DNA of 64,000 bases from Hyperoplus lanceolatus. Its lineage: Eukaryota > Chordata > Actinopteri > Uranoscopiformes > Ammodytidae. Where the stretch lies: contig CM049416.1 of assembly GCA_026929865.2 (NCBI GenBank), positions 6,487,001 through 6,551,000 on the forward strand, given 5' to 3'. Shown piece after piece: positions 41,916-54,000 of this stretch (its first letter is position 1; every line of letters starts with the position of its first letter). The notes under the pieces are model-generated. The model searched no databases. It was not told the origin of the DNA and saw nothing but the letters and a program-made list of their open reading frames with translations. Both the position numbers and the translations under genes were made by a program.

Positions 41916-42496
41916 TTAAAGGAATACTTCACCGATACGGAATCGGCATTCTATCATTATAAAGTCGCTATTATAATATAATGAATGAGGTTTATCGTCC
42001 CTCAGTCTTCCCTTGGCCCAGGTGTCCTGTAAATCCTAACCCTACATTTTCCCATGCGTGAAGTCACAAATGGGAAGAAGAAGGGGAGACCGTGGCTCAG
42101 GTGGTAGATCCAAGGGTTGGCGGTTCGATCCCCGCTCTGCCACCTGTGTCATGGTTGTTGTGTCCTTGGGCAAGACACTTCACCCACCTTGCCTAGTGTG
42201 AAAGTGTATGTATGCTATATGTCTGAGGTGGTGGTCGGAGGGACCGTAGGCACTAAATGGCAGCCACGCTTCTGTCAGTCTGCCCCAGGGCAGCTGTGGC
42301 TACTATCGTAGTTTACCACCACCAGTATGACTGTGTGTGAATGAATGGAACCTGGAACCCTGTAAAGCGTCTTTGAGTGCCTTGAAAAGCGCTATATAAA
42401 TCCAATCCATCATTATTCATTATTAAGGTGAGACCATAAAACACTCTTTCTGCCTTTACTCAGGCTACGATGAACCGATTTCTAAAATGTTTGCAC
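41916..42496 (+). mobile_element. Miniature element family G, copy 1, with nested SINE
   Basis: Starts TTAAAGGAATACTTCACCGA. It matches the reverse strand of 44525-44765 (CGGCATTCTATCATTATAAA, CCTCAGTCTTCCCTTGGCCC, CTAACCCTACATTTTCCC) and resumes after the SINE with GACCATAAAACACTCTTTCTGCCTTTACTCAGGC. The right limit is approximate. Confidence 0.65.
42083..42424 (+). mobile_element. tRNA-derived SINE nested in family G element
   Basis: Starts GGGGAGACCGTGGCTCAGGT. An A-box-like GTGGCTCAGGTGG (42092-42104) and a B-box GGTTCGATCC (42122-42131) mark a tRNA-derived RNA polymerase III promoter. The tail CTGTAAAGCGTCTTTGAGTG...GCGCTATATAAATCC resembles the LINE 3' ends at 4521 and 8489, then (ATCC)/(ATT)-like repeats. 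The uninterrupted family G copy confirms it is an insertion. The open frame across it is not a gene. Confidence 0.85.
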
Positions 42497-42688
42497 ATAT
42501 ATACTACATAGGATCTCAGAGTTCAATACACCTTCATATTTCCACCAGTGATGTAGGTCTTTAATGCAGTTAGGTACTTGAACCATTATGTTACCTTTCT
42601 TACTAAGGAAACCACATCAAGATACAGTATATCACACCCTTGAGGTACATTTAACAAGTTAACTTTCGCCCCAGTCAGAGTTCTCTCC

Positions 42689-42905
42689 CCTTATGATGTC
42701 ATAAGGGAAAGCCACGCCCCCTCATTATAAACCTAATTTAGCTATACCTAATCCAATCGGCAGTTAGATTCCGGGGCCAATCAGAGCAGACTGGGCTTTC
42801 TGGGAGCCGGGGCTTAAAAGAGACAGGCTCTAAAACTGAGCGTTTCAGTAAGAGGCTGAAAAGAGAACATTCAGCAATGGCACTATGAGATATATAAAGG
42901 GTAAT
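42689..42905 (-). mobile_element. Miniature element family E, reverse, partial
   Basis: Reverse-strand match to 50675-51014: AAAGCCACGCCCCCTCATTA, CCAATCAGAGCAGACTGGGC, AAAGAGACAGGCTCTAAAAC and TTCAGCAATGGCACTATGAG. Confidence 0.65.
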
Positions 42906-42952
42906 TTGACACTTTTGACGCTCATGCATATGGCAGCATAGTGGTGGATCTA

Positions 42953-44002
<1,050 letters not shown>

Positions 44003-44097
44003 CTCCAGAGAGACACACCACATGGTTACATAAGAAGTCCCCTGTCATATGGATGGCATGTCTTGGTGATCAACATCAAGCCAGCCTCGCAGCCGCA

Positions 44098-44102
<5 letters not shown>

Positions 44103-44137
<35 letters not shown>

Positions 44138-44159
44138 CACTTACATAAATGCCGTTGAG

Positions 44160-44192
<33 letters not shown>
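44103..44192 (+). repeat. (GA)n and (CA)n tracts
   Basis: GA run 44103-44133 followed by a CA run 44161-44192. Confidence 0.9.
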
Positions 44193-44197
<5 letters not shown>

Positions 44198-44524
44198 ATG
44201 AAGCCACAAAATACACACACACACCGGCTGTACACTGGCGAACAGAACACTCACTCTGATCTCTATTCCCACCACGCTTCCCCTCTAACAAGATGCATAC
44301 CCGCTTATTTGTAACCCTTAACTTGCTTGCTATAGTTGTGTGGTATAACTGTGCATGGAGGGTTGAGAGTGTAAAAGATAAAGATAAAGCCCAAGCACAA
44401 AGTATATAGTTGATGCCTGGAGGGACAGATGGAGCTATTGCAGGTTACAATCTATTTCCAGTGGTGTCTACTGAGAATGTTTCAAGACCAGAGAAGTGGG
44501 GCACGGAGGGACATGGGTCATTTG

Positions 44525-44765
44525 AAATGGGTTCATCCTAGCCTGAGTAAAGGCAGAAAGAGTGTTTTATGGTCACACTGTCTAACCCTACATTTTACTA
44601 GAGTGACATCACACTAGTACAAATGTAGGGTTAGGATTAACAGTACAGCTGGGCCAAGGGAAGACTGAGGAAAGACTGATGGACGAAAAACCTCATTCTA
44701 TATATTATAAAAGCGATTTTATAATGATAGAACACCGGTTCCGTATGGGTGAAATATTCCTTTAA
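44525..44765 (-). mobile_element. Miniature element family G, copy 2
   Basis: Inverted relative of 41916-42496 without the SINE. It ends GGGTGAAATATTCCTTTAA. Confidence 0.65.
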
Positions 44766-46246
44766 TTTTCATGGCAACGTTGAGCTAAGAAAACAGATAG
44801 GTGAGCTATTAAATAGGCTACGATTGATTAAAAATTTGCACGTTAATAATACAACTGTTAATAAAGCAGCTATCTTTGCCTGCTATGGTGATGATGTGTG
44901 ACATCAAGGCGGTAAGTCAGGCACCAAAATCTTCCCCGGGAACTTGTTTTTTCTGATGTGTCCGACACCACGTGAACGCCCCATTTGGACCAGGTCCAGG
45001 CAACTACTGGTCAGATTAACATGACATTTGGATAGGGTTTCATTTGTGGATGACCAAAAAAAGGGGGGAATGATGCAGGCTTAACAGTAATACATTGGCC
45101 CAAGTCACTTTCTCACTTTCTAAGTAACATCACTGTGGTCAAGCTCACAGACAGGTGGACACCGAAATCTGATCTCAGATCAGTTATGAACTAATGGATG
45201 AGCTCAGGTCCAGAAGTCACCAATTCCCGTAAATAGTCTTAGTCTTATCGCAAACACACACACTCACACACTTATTAGAAGGATGTCTTCATGTTAATAA
45301 CAGGTTAACACACACACACGCATACACATGCGCACACACACACACACAGACACACACCATTGCTGACAGCTGCTGTGTTTGTCATGAGTGTGATACAGCA
45401 CATGACACTGATGTAGCTAAGTTTGTGGACTTAATTAGAGTGCGTTTATGGGTTTGTTGTCATATCGATATCAAGCTGTTTCATATGTCAATCACACACT
45501 CAGCATACGTTAATGTAACACACTGCCTGCTCATATTACCTGATGGATTAAATTCCCTTTACTTTTCAGTGCAGCTTCCCGCAGACACATCCCCCCCCCC
45601 CTTGTGGAAAAATAAATAGACTCCAGGCGCTAAAACGAGGTGTTTCAGACAGAAGCTGAAAAAAGGTATATTTTTTTGGGGACACTTCTCCATGAAAACA
45701 CTTTCTAAAGGAAAGGATCAAAGGAGGATCAAAGGGCCTGGACAGCAGTGGACACAGTGGTAGCGTTGTTCCCATTGCCCTTGGACTCAGAGAGATTGAT
45801 CCGCACCCGCTTTGACAGATGAAGGGCCAAGGCTAGAGCATCTCATTGGCCAAAGGGGAGACTGTCACAGCTCCACAGTGACTTAAGCCTTAATGCAATG
45901 TAGCACACTGCAATGTGAATGTGACCGCTGCCAGGAGGGCAACGTCAGCATCCCTCTGTTGTTCTGGAAGGGATACGTCAAATCAACCACCTAATGCCAT
46001 ATAAGGCAACGCCACTTCCTTAATGATGTAACCGCAGCAGCAGTACGACGAACGAAACAAACTCCTTTTCTGCCAAACCATCTCAGGAGTGGATGTGTGT
46101 GTGCGTGTGCGTGTGCGTGTGTGTGTTTTGAGGGCGATGGTTTTGCTGCATCCAGAGAGCCGTACATCGTGTTCCTGATCGGCGTCTGACAGAAGCTGCC
46201 AAAGAATGTGCTTCTTGGCCTTGGCAAGAAACCTCTGACTGCCACA
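44766..46246. other. No gene recognised
   Basis: Only a family E fragment (45624-45720), short CA tracts and a C11 run near 45591. No supported exon. Confidence 0.5.
45624..45720 (-). mobile_element. Miniature element family E, fragment
   Basis: GGCGCTAAAACGAGGTGTTTCAGACAGAAGCTGAAAA segment of family E, flanked by unique sequence. Confidence 0.5.
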
Positions 46247-46258
46247 CCCCCCCCCCCC

Positions 46259-46289
<31 letters not shown>

Positions 46290-46299
46290 ACACACACAC
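46247..46299 (+). repeat. Poly(C)29 followed by (AC)n
   Basis: Twenty-nine consecutive C (46247-46275), then about 12 AC units. G-quadruplex potential on the minus strand. Confidence 0.97.
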
Positions 46300-46919
46300 G
46301 GGCAGGTCTCTTTATCCCGTGTCCCTCCCTTTTCAACTCAAACCAAAAAAACAATCCCAAACTCATCTGTTTTCTGTTATCCAACCATTCGCCATGATTC
46401 ATCGTTTGTTTTTATTTTGCTTCCCCGGATATACCCACTTAGCATTTATTTCCATAATGTTTTATTCCTCCCAAGAATTTCCCCAAATGCATTTCAAAGG
46501 GAATTGTTACAGTGGCATCCACCTCAGTTGATAGTTGATAGCTGTTGTGAAGTGTGCGTCAGATGCACTTCCTATAATGGCCACTAGAGGCTGGCTTCAA
46601 GAATACAGTACTTCAACTGTATTGCAGTTAATGGGAAAACCCCAAGGATATCACGATTTCGATAGGTGATTTGACTTCTGATGCGTGCTGTGAAGGTGAA
46701 TGATGTTTCTCATTACTGTTTTTCACGTCCAGTGAAATGGAAATTAGAGCAACTTCATCTTACGTAACGTGACAAGAGATTGGATCACTCATTGCAGACG
46801 CGGCTTAGCAAATACAGAACTGTAGAGAGCGTACCGCTAACACTGTGACAACACTAGGTTTGGTTTGGTGCCAAAGGATTGAAACTTTAAACCATGGTGG
46901 GCTTTTAATGAGATTTATG

Positions 46920-47333
46920 TTAAAGGTTCAGTGTGTAGAATTGATCTGCATTTGTCCGAACAGATTTGATATAAATGGAATATAAAATTCATACTCTAGG
47001 TTTGTTTTGATTAGCGTATAATTGCTTGAAAATATAGCTTGTTCTTCGTGACCTGCAATAAGCCTTTCATATATAGGCGTGGGGTGCTGAGGCCGCCATT
47101 TCGCACCGCCATGTTTCTACAGCATGGACAAACTTAACAGCCTTACGTGTTTTTAGTGGGAGTCCTAGGGGAAAAGCACCTGTTGGAAGACGAAGAAGTA
47201 CTATAGAATAAATCACTAAATACATCTTCACCTCATCATTTTGGAAAGACTTGAGGCAGTGGTGGATGATGCCATCTTTAGTTACTAGCCTCTTGTCCGC
47301 TAAATACTCCAATATTACACACTGTACCTTTAA
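46920..47333 (+). mobile_element. Family A-related TTAA-bounded element
   Basis: Starts TTAAAGGTTCAGTGTGTAGA and ends ATTACACACTGTACCTTTAA, a terminal inverted repeat with few mismatches. The interior contains GCCGCCATTTCG and the CATCTTCACCTCATCATTTT block shared with 28487-28776. No transposase is encoded. Confidence 0.7.
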
Positions 47334-49832
47334 GGGGCTAGTTTGCCTCAGTACATGGCTGCTCACCCCCCTTAATCTACATCCAGGCTGCAACCAAGCT
47401 CTCAAATATGTGGGTTTTCTGGCTCCATAAAAAATCCCTTCACTAATCAGTAATGTCAAATATACTAGAGTAGACCCACATATATACTGTAGTGTAATGC
47501 TGATTAGATATGTCTGCTTCCAAACTCCACTGAAGCTATAACACATATCTTAATGGTTGGATGACTATCGACAATACTAATAATACAATAATTAAAGCCT
47601 GCAAAGAACAACACTTTGGTTCAAGTAAACTATACCTTTTAAATCTAATCCCAATTTGTGTGTCTGAAATCAAAGAAATGGGTTATGGTCAAATCAGAAA
47701 AAACTAAAAGTCCTGCTCCAGGGGGATTTCCTTTTGACTCAATGCGTTGGTTAAGAAATGACTTTTTCCAATAATCTCAGCCATACTTTGATAAAACGGT
47801 CAGTTCTATACAGTCCCTCTCTCTGTCTCATCTCTACATGGTCTGCCATTTTCACTATGACATTAACAGGACTTGACTGAGGTGAAGGTAGCTGTGGCTG
47901 GGGAGGGGGAGGGGGAGGGGACTGGGGGGTTGTTAGGCGTGTTGGTTTTCATGTGTATTCTCACCGGGTAAGCCTTAATGAATGAATATACTCCTGTATG
48001 CGTGCGTGAAAAAACCCCAGTGTGGGCGGTTGGATCCGATACCACTTTGACACACAGTACGGACCAACTGCACGCCAACAGTTGAGTCATAGTGCACCAG
48101 ATGACACTCATTAGAGTAGTACTCTTATGGCTGTGCGACCTGTGACAGTTTGTCCCACTATTAGCCGCTTAACGACATGACAAGAGCAGTTTGAAAGAAA
48201 GAAAAAAATAGAGTCTTCTTGCCCCCCCGTCCCCATTTGATCTTGCTGGCTATTAACTGCCAATTCTTCAACCTTAGTTCTGGGACTCCACGCATGCACT
48301 AAATTGTATGCAAAAAAAAAACCCTATAGAAAAAGAAAACTGTAACACCAATAATGGCCCAGATGTTAAATGATAAGCTAAAGCTAATTGGTCACGCTTG
48401 ACAGGGCCTGGGAGATAGTTATTTGGTAGGTAAAAAAAAAAAATTTTTGCATTCCTTTGCACGTTGATATAATATGCCGAACTCTTCATTAGATATGTTT
48501 TTCTTTTGAATACCAACTGGATTATTTTTTACTCTGTTCCACTTGTGTGCCAATGATAACTGGTGGAAGTGCACCAGAGACCGCTTGCCTAACTTGAAAA
48601 CTACTCATATCAAAATAACGAATAAGCTCTACTGACAATGTTTCAATGAACTCTCTAAAATGTGATCAACTTCTTTTGAGGAAAAAAAGCCTCAATCAAA
48701 GTGTATTGAAAAGGTCTTCGAAATTAGTTACAACAACAACAATAATCAAGCAGTCATTATTATTATTATGTCATTGTATATTTTGAACAACTTTCGTATT
48801 TGTCTCTTGGTTTTTCTGTGCTTTACTAAGCGACGGCAGTAGACGTCATCATTGGTAAGTTTTATTTTACACAGGGAGAACAATGGCCCCACTCAAACTC
48901 TGCTAAACTGGCACCGCTTCCTGTCTTTTGAAGCTCCAAAGAAGAAATCCTTTACATGGCAGCCTCCTCTTCATGTGACAGCTTAGTAAGAAGTGTGATA
49001 GCTCAATGCTGCAAGAACTGCATGAACTCTTCTGCAGGGAAAATGTTGCAAATAAATTTGAATAACCTCCCTCTGGGTAAATTAAAACAAAAGATAATGC
49101 ATCAGAGCAGTGTCAAAAATAGGTACGCCACTGTAAGCTTTTTTCCCCAACTTTTTACAGTGGAAACTTAAATGAATGCATGCCAAGCCACACCGAACCG
49201 CACCACTCAGTGGGAAAGAGGCTCAAGTGAAGCAAGAGGTTGCTTCCTCCAAACAAACACGTGAACTTTGACCCTCAAAGCCCTACTCCCATCTCTCCCA
49301 TTCATAGCAGCCCCAGAGAGGGGGCCAGGAACACACACACACACACACTCCAACGGCCGACAACACACTTTGATCTTTAAATAGCAGCCTTAAAAAACAG
49401 CCAGCGGGCAGACCAAACAACAAGTACTCACGGCTGTGTTTTCTACACATGCATAGGGCCGGATACAGCGCTGGTATAAATTCTCCATCAGCAACCAGCC
49501 TGCGATGATCTCCTTTTGCTTTTTCACCTAATCTTCTCCTCCTTTTTTAATCTCACACTCTCCTCACTGCCATCAGCATCAGCACACACATACACACACA
49601 CATCTCGCCTGCTGCAATCATGAATGAAAAGAGGAACATGACTCACAAATAGCAGTCCCACTCACAGACCACAAGCGCACACACACACACAGTTCTATGT
49701 AAAAGGCCGTGCTTACGTATGTATGTAAAAAGTGTTTCTTTTGAAATGCAGCATTCCCCTTGTTCGACAGCATGAATCATAGCAACGAGGCAGATGAGGG
49801 ATGGTGAATCTGAGGTCGTGGTTTGACCTGCG

Positions 49833-49833
<1 letters not shown>
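47334..49833. other. No gene recognised
   Basis: No supported exon. A GTGAGT donor-like site at 49434-49429 (minus strand) follows a 27-codon open stretch, but an in-frame stop and a purine-rich upstream sequence argue against an exon. Confidence 0.45.

Positions 49834-49928
<95 letters not shown>
49834..49928 (+). repeat. (CA)47 microsatellite
   Basis: Uninterrupted CA repeat, 95 bp. It is the last long CA array in the window. Confidence 0.97.
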
Positions 49929-49930
<2 letters not shown>

Positions 49931-50674
49931 GCACTTAAAAAGGTACACAGGTAAAGATGGGAGAGCGTAGAAGCAGAGGAGGCAAAGATGGTATTTACCT
50001 GTGTGCTGTTTTGGCCGATTGACTTCACTTCAAACTCCACCGACAACAGAAAAAAGCCCTGATTGCAAAATGAAATCAAGTTTAGTGATTGAAAAGATCA
50101 GCCAACTATATGAACTCTAAAGATGGAGGAAAGTCCCAAACACAGTCATATTACTCTAGTCTCTTCTGAGAATAAGTGCAGAGAGCATCCTCCCAAAACC
50201 AAGCTAAAACAAGAATGGCAACTGTCATAGCGTATTGGCAGGTGATCTGGTCTGGTTCACACTGGCCCTTTTTTGGGCCCCGGGAGAACCAATGAGCATC
50301 CACCAGGCTGGGTGGAGCCTGAGCGAGCTTGTCAATCATATTACCCAACGTGTTGTTCCTGTGGGAGGAACATGATGCAATCTGGTATCATTGCAGTCCG
50401 GCCAGCAAAACAAGGCAGGTTACAGAGAGGTGAAACCGGAGGCGCTTGTTGCTGGTATACACTGGGCTCTAAAGTGGTTCAAGCTATAAAAAAAAATGAA
50501 AGGGCAAAAAATTCAAATTAAAAAAGGCAAAGACCCAGACTGTGTCAAGATGAACCTGAACCTTGTGGTGTATTTGCACTGCTGCTCACCCTTCTACCAG
50601 GAGACTGACATTGACAGTAGAGACATGACATGCAGAGGTCTCCATCAAGAAACATGGCAGTCCTCGTTGCAACC

Positions 50675-51014
50675 TTAAAAGGTCACATAGTATGCACATT
50701 TTCAGGTTCAAAATTATAATTTGGGCTTCTGCTAGAATCTGTTTTTTCATTGTGTAGTATCCATAACAAACGTTAGATTTCTCACAGAGCCATTGTTGAG
50801 TCTCCTCTTTTTAAGCCTCTATCTGAAACGCTCCGTTTTAGAGCCTGTCACTTTAAACCCCGCCTTCCCAGAAGCCCAGTATGCTCTGATTGGCCCTGAA
50901 TCTAACTGACAGTTTGAATCCAACTGCCGGTTAGATTCAGAGGGATCTGGGGATGTCTAAGTTAGGTCCGTAATAAGGGGGGTGTGGCTTCTCCTCGTAA
51001 AAGGTGACCTTTAA
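50675..51014 (+). mobile_element. TTAA-bounded miniature element family E, complete
   Basis: A 340-bp unit starting TTAAAAGGTCACATAGTATG and ending GTAAAAGGTGACCTTTAA, with a short imperfect terminal inverted repeat. This is the fullest of five family E copies in the window. Confidence 0.75.
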
Positions 51015-54000
51015 GTCAACTCATGTGAACACAGCCTGACACACTTACAGACACTTGCTAACATATGTCTTTTACAAGATAAAAAAGACAAAAGGGAAAA
51101 GTTTCATTTCCTCAATACACTACGAGAATGAGCATACGGCTCCGACATGCTTCTTTGGACAGGCCCCAATTTAAAAGTCCATATATTTGCATGTGTTCTA
51201 CACCACCAGTTTGTTCGGTGAAAGTAACATTTTACTGGCAATGTGTGTACGATTCTTTTATTAAAAATTGCTCCGAGTTTGCTTTTGGTTGAAAGATGGG
51301 CCCATATATGCAGCACATTCTTGAGGCTGTGACGCTGGTATTGATATTTGAGTTAAAAAGTCATTTCTGTGCATAATTGCATCCCATAAACAGTCTTGAT
51401 AGTTCCCATAAAAGGGGAACGGCCGCAAATTAGTATGGCACTTCCCTGCAAAAGTTGGTGGGACTCAGGAGAGACACACATTAAAAATAAAAGGGTCAGA
51501 ATCGATGCAGCAGAGTTGGTCAAGCTACAAAAACCTTGCATCAACACTTTCCATAATGCAATACACAGTCATTTTTATTGGACCTTCCTGTCTTTTAAAA
51601 GCCATTCTTTCAAACTCCACACATCTAGCTTGTCACGCAAGCCCTCTATTATACGTATGTTATCTCAAAGCCCAAGACAAGGAAAAAAAACTTCAAACAA
51701 AATGATTTTAACAATTCTAAGGGAGCTCCATAGCCAAAGAAGAAATGAAACGACTCTTTCACTGGGTAGAGGTATTCCCCATGACACATAAAAACCTGCA
51801 AGAGGTTGACATTTGGTTATTAAAGAATTGTGACTAAGATATATTCAGAGTGAATATTTTTAAAGCGTTGTACAATGAAGGGGACACTGTTTCTAAATGA
51901 CCTCTTTGGTCTTTTATTTTTGGCATTTCTATACTGACTTTTCTTGTTACTGTTCTGCCCGACATTTACTCCACTCAAAACCGAATAAAGACATTTTGAC
52001 TTTACTTAATCACAGTGTAACAGTATATTAAAGCAGAAATATGTATTAATGTACACCGGTAGTATTTCAAGCAAGTTTCAAGTCTGAGGATTTTCAAAAG
52101 AACGGCAAGGAATAGCAGCCGAGAAAGCAAAAGTTCAGCAGTTAAGGGGAGTATTAATTTATATTTTAAGGTCAACATATGTAAAATCCACTGGTCATTT
52201 AAAGTGTAGCCCAATAAAATGGTCTTGTATGCTATGAACGTATAGACATTCGTAGTGAACAAACTCCATGCTGACTACACGCTTTGAGACAACACAAAAA
52301 CTTGAGTCGAATTCATTAAAAACAGTGCTGTCTTTTCCTATGTTCGAAAGGAAGCACCTTTTCATCTCTACTTGACCCCGATGACGTGTAGGGTTAAGGT
52401 ATAGTAAAGGAGGCTTAAAGGATAGGAGACTTGACTATTCGTAGAGGCTCAAGATGTGCATCCTGAAGCAACAGTAAATGCACTTTCTTGTGCACTGCGT
52501 CAATGGCTGCAGGGTGTGTGCAACAACCGACCTAACCGTCCACGTCAGAGCAACGTTCATAGCGTGATCCCTCTATGACTGGCCCAGGGTCTGATCTGGC
52601 TGATAGTTGACACCGACAGGAAGTGAGATGCAGAGAAAGAGGAGATGAGTATTAACAGGAAATGGTCTGAGGTTTCTCGGTTCTTTTGTTAATTGACGCA
52701 CATCTGCAACTGGACACAATGCTTTCTCCAAAATTTTAATGGAAGTCAATGGGCCCGAAAATAGGCAGAACAAGGCTATTGAGTTATCAGCGGTTCATTA
52801 CAAAATCACAGTGTTAATATATATGAACTAAGGTTGAAATTCATTCATTTCTCGACATCATTGCAAATGAGGGTCACTCCTCAATGATATCTCGAGTATA
52901 AATTAAGGTTAAATAAAATTAATTGGTCCGAAAAATTTGCTTTTCCAAAATATGAAGCCAAATGCATGAACACAGCCTCAACAGCTGTAAAAATCAAGCC
53001 CAAAAATGGCCCAGAAATTTGGCCCAGAATGCAGAGGGGTTTAAATGACTATTTCAGACTACAGCAGTGTTGTCAGGGCACAGCATCTCATATACCCCTA
53101 CCCTTTCTCTGGCTTGTAAATAATAACGGTTGTTAAGCAACTGTAGCTTGTCATGCGTATCAAGTTTCTCTCATCTGTCTACTTGTAAGTGGTTGTCGGT
53201 GAGGATATGGAGCATTTAATTTTGCACTTCCGATGATATATGTTCAGTTTGAAGTGTCTCACATGTCAATGTGGACATGAGGGCACTAAACAACCTGTCA
53301 GACAGTGTGTAGAGAATGTGTAATTACTGTTAAGGTGCAGTGACACTCTGGACAGTAGGATCAGAGCGTAAGGATCAGACTGTAAGTGAGCCAGAGTTAG
53401 CCTTTAGAGGCTAGTTTGCATCCGTTGTCCCCTGCCAGATATTAAAAAGGCAACCTAAAATTACAGAAATAAAATGCATGTACAATCTATCAATGCATGT
53501 ATAATCTATCTTCCATCTTAAGAAATGAAAACAGAAAACCTGTGATCATGAAGCTTAATGTAACTGTATAGTTTTCAGGTTTTTCAGTGACGTGTATGAA
53601 CTACACAGGAGACTGGATTCTTTGTTAACGGTGACGACTGTCTCATATGAATGGGACCAACGCGGGCTGAATGTGCCGTCGATGTGCAGACAGTACTTGT
53701 CTACTGTATGAAATTCTCACTGCTGACCATTTTTAAAATCCAATCCAATGAACTGTTCCTGGTCTACATCCTGGCGCCCTATCACTCCCTCTTCCATGGA
53801 AACACTCCGCTGTTTCCATGCAAAAAAACTGGATTCAGCTGTGTTTAACACCTGCACTAATAAACTGTTGGGCCACTTGAGGGCCACGCAGCCAGCCCTA
53901 AACTCACACTGACATGTTATTAACTCATAAAGTTGATATGCAGAACAAGCAAAGAGTTTCATATCTACACACCCACAGAGAAGACACTCAGCAAGACTTG

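Noticed and set aside
42092-42131. Possible tRNA gene (A and B boxes)
   Set aside because: The spacing fits a tRNA-derived SINE, the acceptor stem does not pair, and a LINE-like tail follows.
42117-42311. 64-codon open frame
   Set aside because: It lies wholly within the tRNA-derived SINE.
49429-49520. Minus-strand stretch reading EIIAGWLLMENLYQRCIRPY before a GTGAGT donor
   Set aside because: An in-frame stop lies just upstream and the upstream sequence is purine-rich, so no acceptor supports it.
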